Source of the DNA: JAJDTT01 sp965116695
Lineage (GTDB): Bacteria > Acidobacteriota > UBA6911 > RPQK01 > JAJDTT01
Length of the DNA: 64,000 bases
Direction: 5' to 3'
NCBI GenBank assembly: GCA_965116695.1
Contig: OZ220706.1
Coordinates: 4,836,001-4,900,000, forward strand
The number at the start of each line of letters is the position of its first letter. Position 1 is the stretch's first letter. The position numbers were made by a program, and so were the translations under genes. The notes under the pieces are model-generated. The model was not told the origin of the DNA. It was given only the letters and a program-made list of their open reading frames with translations, and ran no database searches. Positions 63,019-64,000 of this stretch are shown piece by piece.

Positions 63019-64000
63019 ATGAAACGTACCGGAATGTTGCTATTGATGCTCAGCGCATGCTCCCCGGGGAGCGGCGGCGAGCCCGCGCCTCCGCTCCCCG
63101 ACGTGGCCACGGGGTCCGCGAGCGCCCTGGGCACGACGGCGATGACCGTCAACGGCAGCATCCACCCGCACGGACGCTACTCGACCTACTACTTCGAGTA
63201 CGGCAATTCGACCGGGTACGGATCGCGCACCGCGGAGACGCCGGTGCCGCCGCGGCTCGCGGCCTACTACCACGAGACCTGGGACCGGGGCCTTGGGGGA
63301 TGGGCCAGTTGGCTGACGGCCGAGAGCTTCGAGTCGGGAGGCGCCGAGGGCGGATTCGTCCGGTTCTCGGAGCCGAGCCGGCACGATCGCAACCACGACG
63401 ACGGGATCGGCACGCTCCATCTGACCAAGTACCTCTGGACCGGATCCCTGGGTGCGGGAGAGGAGACGGCCCGGGCCTGGCTGGGCGGGGGTGATCCGGA
63501 TCTTCGGGGGGCGCGCGTGAGCCTCTGGGTCAGGGGAAACGACTGGCAGCCCAACGGCTCCGAAATCCTGTGGTGGACGCAGAGCCAGAGCAACATCGAG
63601 CTCGGACACCAGCCGGGATGGCGGCGAGCCAACTGGGCCTACACCGGCCATACCCTCACCGATCAGGTGCTGGACGGCCGTTGGAACCTCGCCGACTATC
63701 GCTTGCTCAACGATTCCGCGCAATGGACCTATGGGGGGAACAATCCCACGCTCCAGGGAGAGAGCGCCGCCCGCTACGAATACTGGTCCATCGATCAGGC
63801 CCAGGCCCACGTCAATTGCGACTTCTTTCACCTGGCGGCTACTGTGGACATCGACAATCCGCCCATAGGGTCGCTGGACTTCGATGACTTTCGGCTCGTC
63901 TACCGGAATCATTCCCTGGTCTACCCTTCCAACGGCGGCCGGATGATTCGCTGGCCCGGGGGCTCGAACAAACCTCCGGCCCGGCTCACCGATGGATGGC
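63019..64000 (+). CDS. Lipoprotein with a fibronectin-like start, runs off the window
   Basis: The frame is open from ATG 63019 to the window end (327 codons) without a stop. The signal peptide ends in a lipobox LMLSAC, so it is a lipoprotein. Residues 40-75 (VNGSIHPHGRYSTYYFEYG) match the GxVxPxGxxTxYxFEYG pattern of Fn3-type repeats in cell-surface proteins. A beta-sandwich-like region with GGWASWLTAESF, GGEGGFVRF-like and DWQPNGSEILWW segments follows, and the last visible part reads SNGGRMIRWPGGSN. Family unknown beyond that. It follows the NHL gene by 11 bases, so the two are likely cotranscribed and act together at the surface. Confidence 0.85.
   Translation, partial: MKRTGMLLLMLSACSPGSGGEPAPPLPDVATGSASALGTTAMTVNGSIHPHGRYSTYYFEYGNSTGYGSRTAETPVPPRLAAYYHETWDRGLGGWASWLTAESFESGGAEGGFVRFSEPSRHDRNHDDGIGTLHLTKYLWTGSLGAGEETARAWLGGGDPDLRGARVSLWVRGNDWQPNGSEILWWTQSQSNIELGHQPGWRRANWAYTGHTLTDQVLDGRWNLADYRLLNDSAQWTYGGNNPTLQGESAARYEYWSIDQAQAHVNCDFFHLAATVDIDNPPIGSLDFDDFRLVYRNHSLVYPSNGGRMIRWPGGSNKPPARLTDGW

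Overview
The window looks like about 64 kb of chromosome from a high-GC Gram-negative bacterium, most likely an Acidobacteriota member. The lineage is inferred from the gene families, not from a marker gene: Oar-like TonB receptors with an N-terminal carboxypeptidase-like domain, a GWxTD protein, CRTAC1-type FG-GAP proteins, NHL repeats, DUF1080, Tat-exported Gfo/Idh oxidoreductases and CehA-like hydrolases. No rRNA, tRNA, replication origin, prophage or CRISPR array was found.

Layout. 1-14 kb: catabolic and secreted enzymes, comprising the tail of a glycosidase-like gene, an exported amidase, a lipoprotein, two FVDD-type propeller proteins, a secreted alpha-helical protein, a gamma-glutamyltransferase, and a run of sarcosine-oxidase-like FAD enzyme, M19 dipeptidase-like protein and methyltransferase. 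15-23.4 kb: a minus-strand four-gene block that is a tandem duplication of a two-gene module (Tat-exported protein of unknown family plus giant TonB receptor). 23.6-28.2 kb: a mandelate racemase-type enzyme, an ABC-2 exporter pair and a DUF1080 protein. 28.3-29.2 kb: a decayed BrnT toxin with an intact BrnA antitoxin and a small membrane protein. 29.4-33.8 kb: an SDR, amidase, 2-hydroxyacid dehydrogenase and ROK kinase run. 33.7-37.9 kb: a rearranged segment with a tandem duplication carrying relics of the ROK and SDR 3' ends, and a lower-GC HEPN-domain gene bounded by 97-bp near-identical direct repeats. 38-47.8 kb: a CehA-like hydrolase, a pair of TIM-barrel paralogues, a Tat-type Gfo/Idh oxidoreductase, a 60-bp tandem repeat array, a phosphodiesterase, an AAC(3)-fold protein and a third FVDD-type protein. 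47.9-49.9 kb: a complete IS1634-type insertion sequence with terminal repeats and target duplication. 50-57.4 kb: a translationally coupled pair of Kelch-type proteins, then a GWxTD / FG-GAP / TPR operon. 57.4-60.7 kb: an AAA ATPase of the DUF4143 type, followed by a group II intron inserted just behind its terminator. 60.9-64 kb: an NHL-repeat protein and a lipoprotein that runs off the window.

Function as a whole. The content suggests uptake of polymers or complex ligands at the outer membrane (TonB receptors), breakdown and oxidation of carbohydrate, amide and N-methyl compounds in the periplasm and cytoplasm, and protein-protein or surface scaffolds (Kelch, NHL, TPR, FG-GAP). The region has duplicated heavily: at least five paralogue pairs or triplets lie side by side or close together. 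Palindromic intergenic repeats related to GGGGACAGGAATGTCCCC recur across the window and have expanded into an array near 44.2-44.8 kb.
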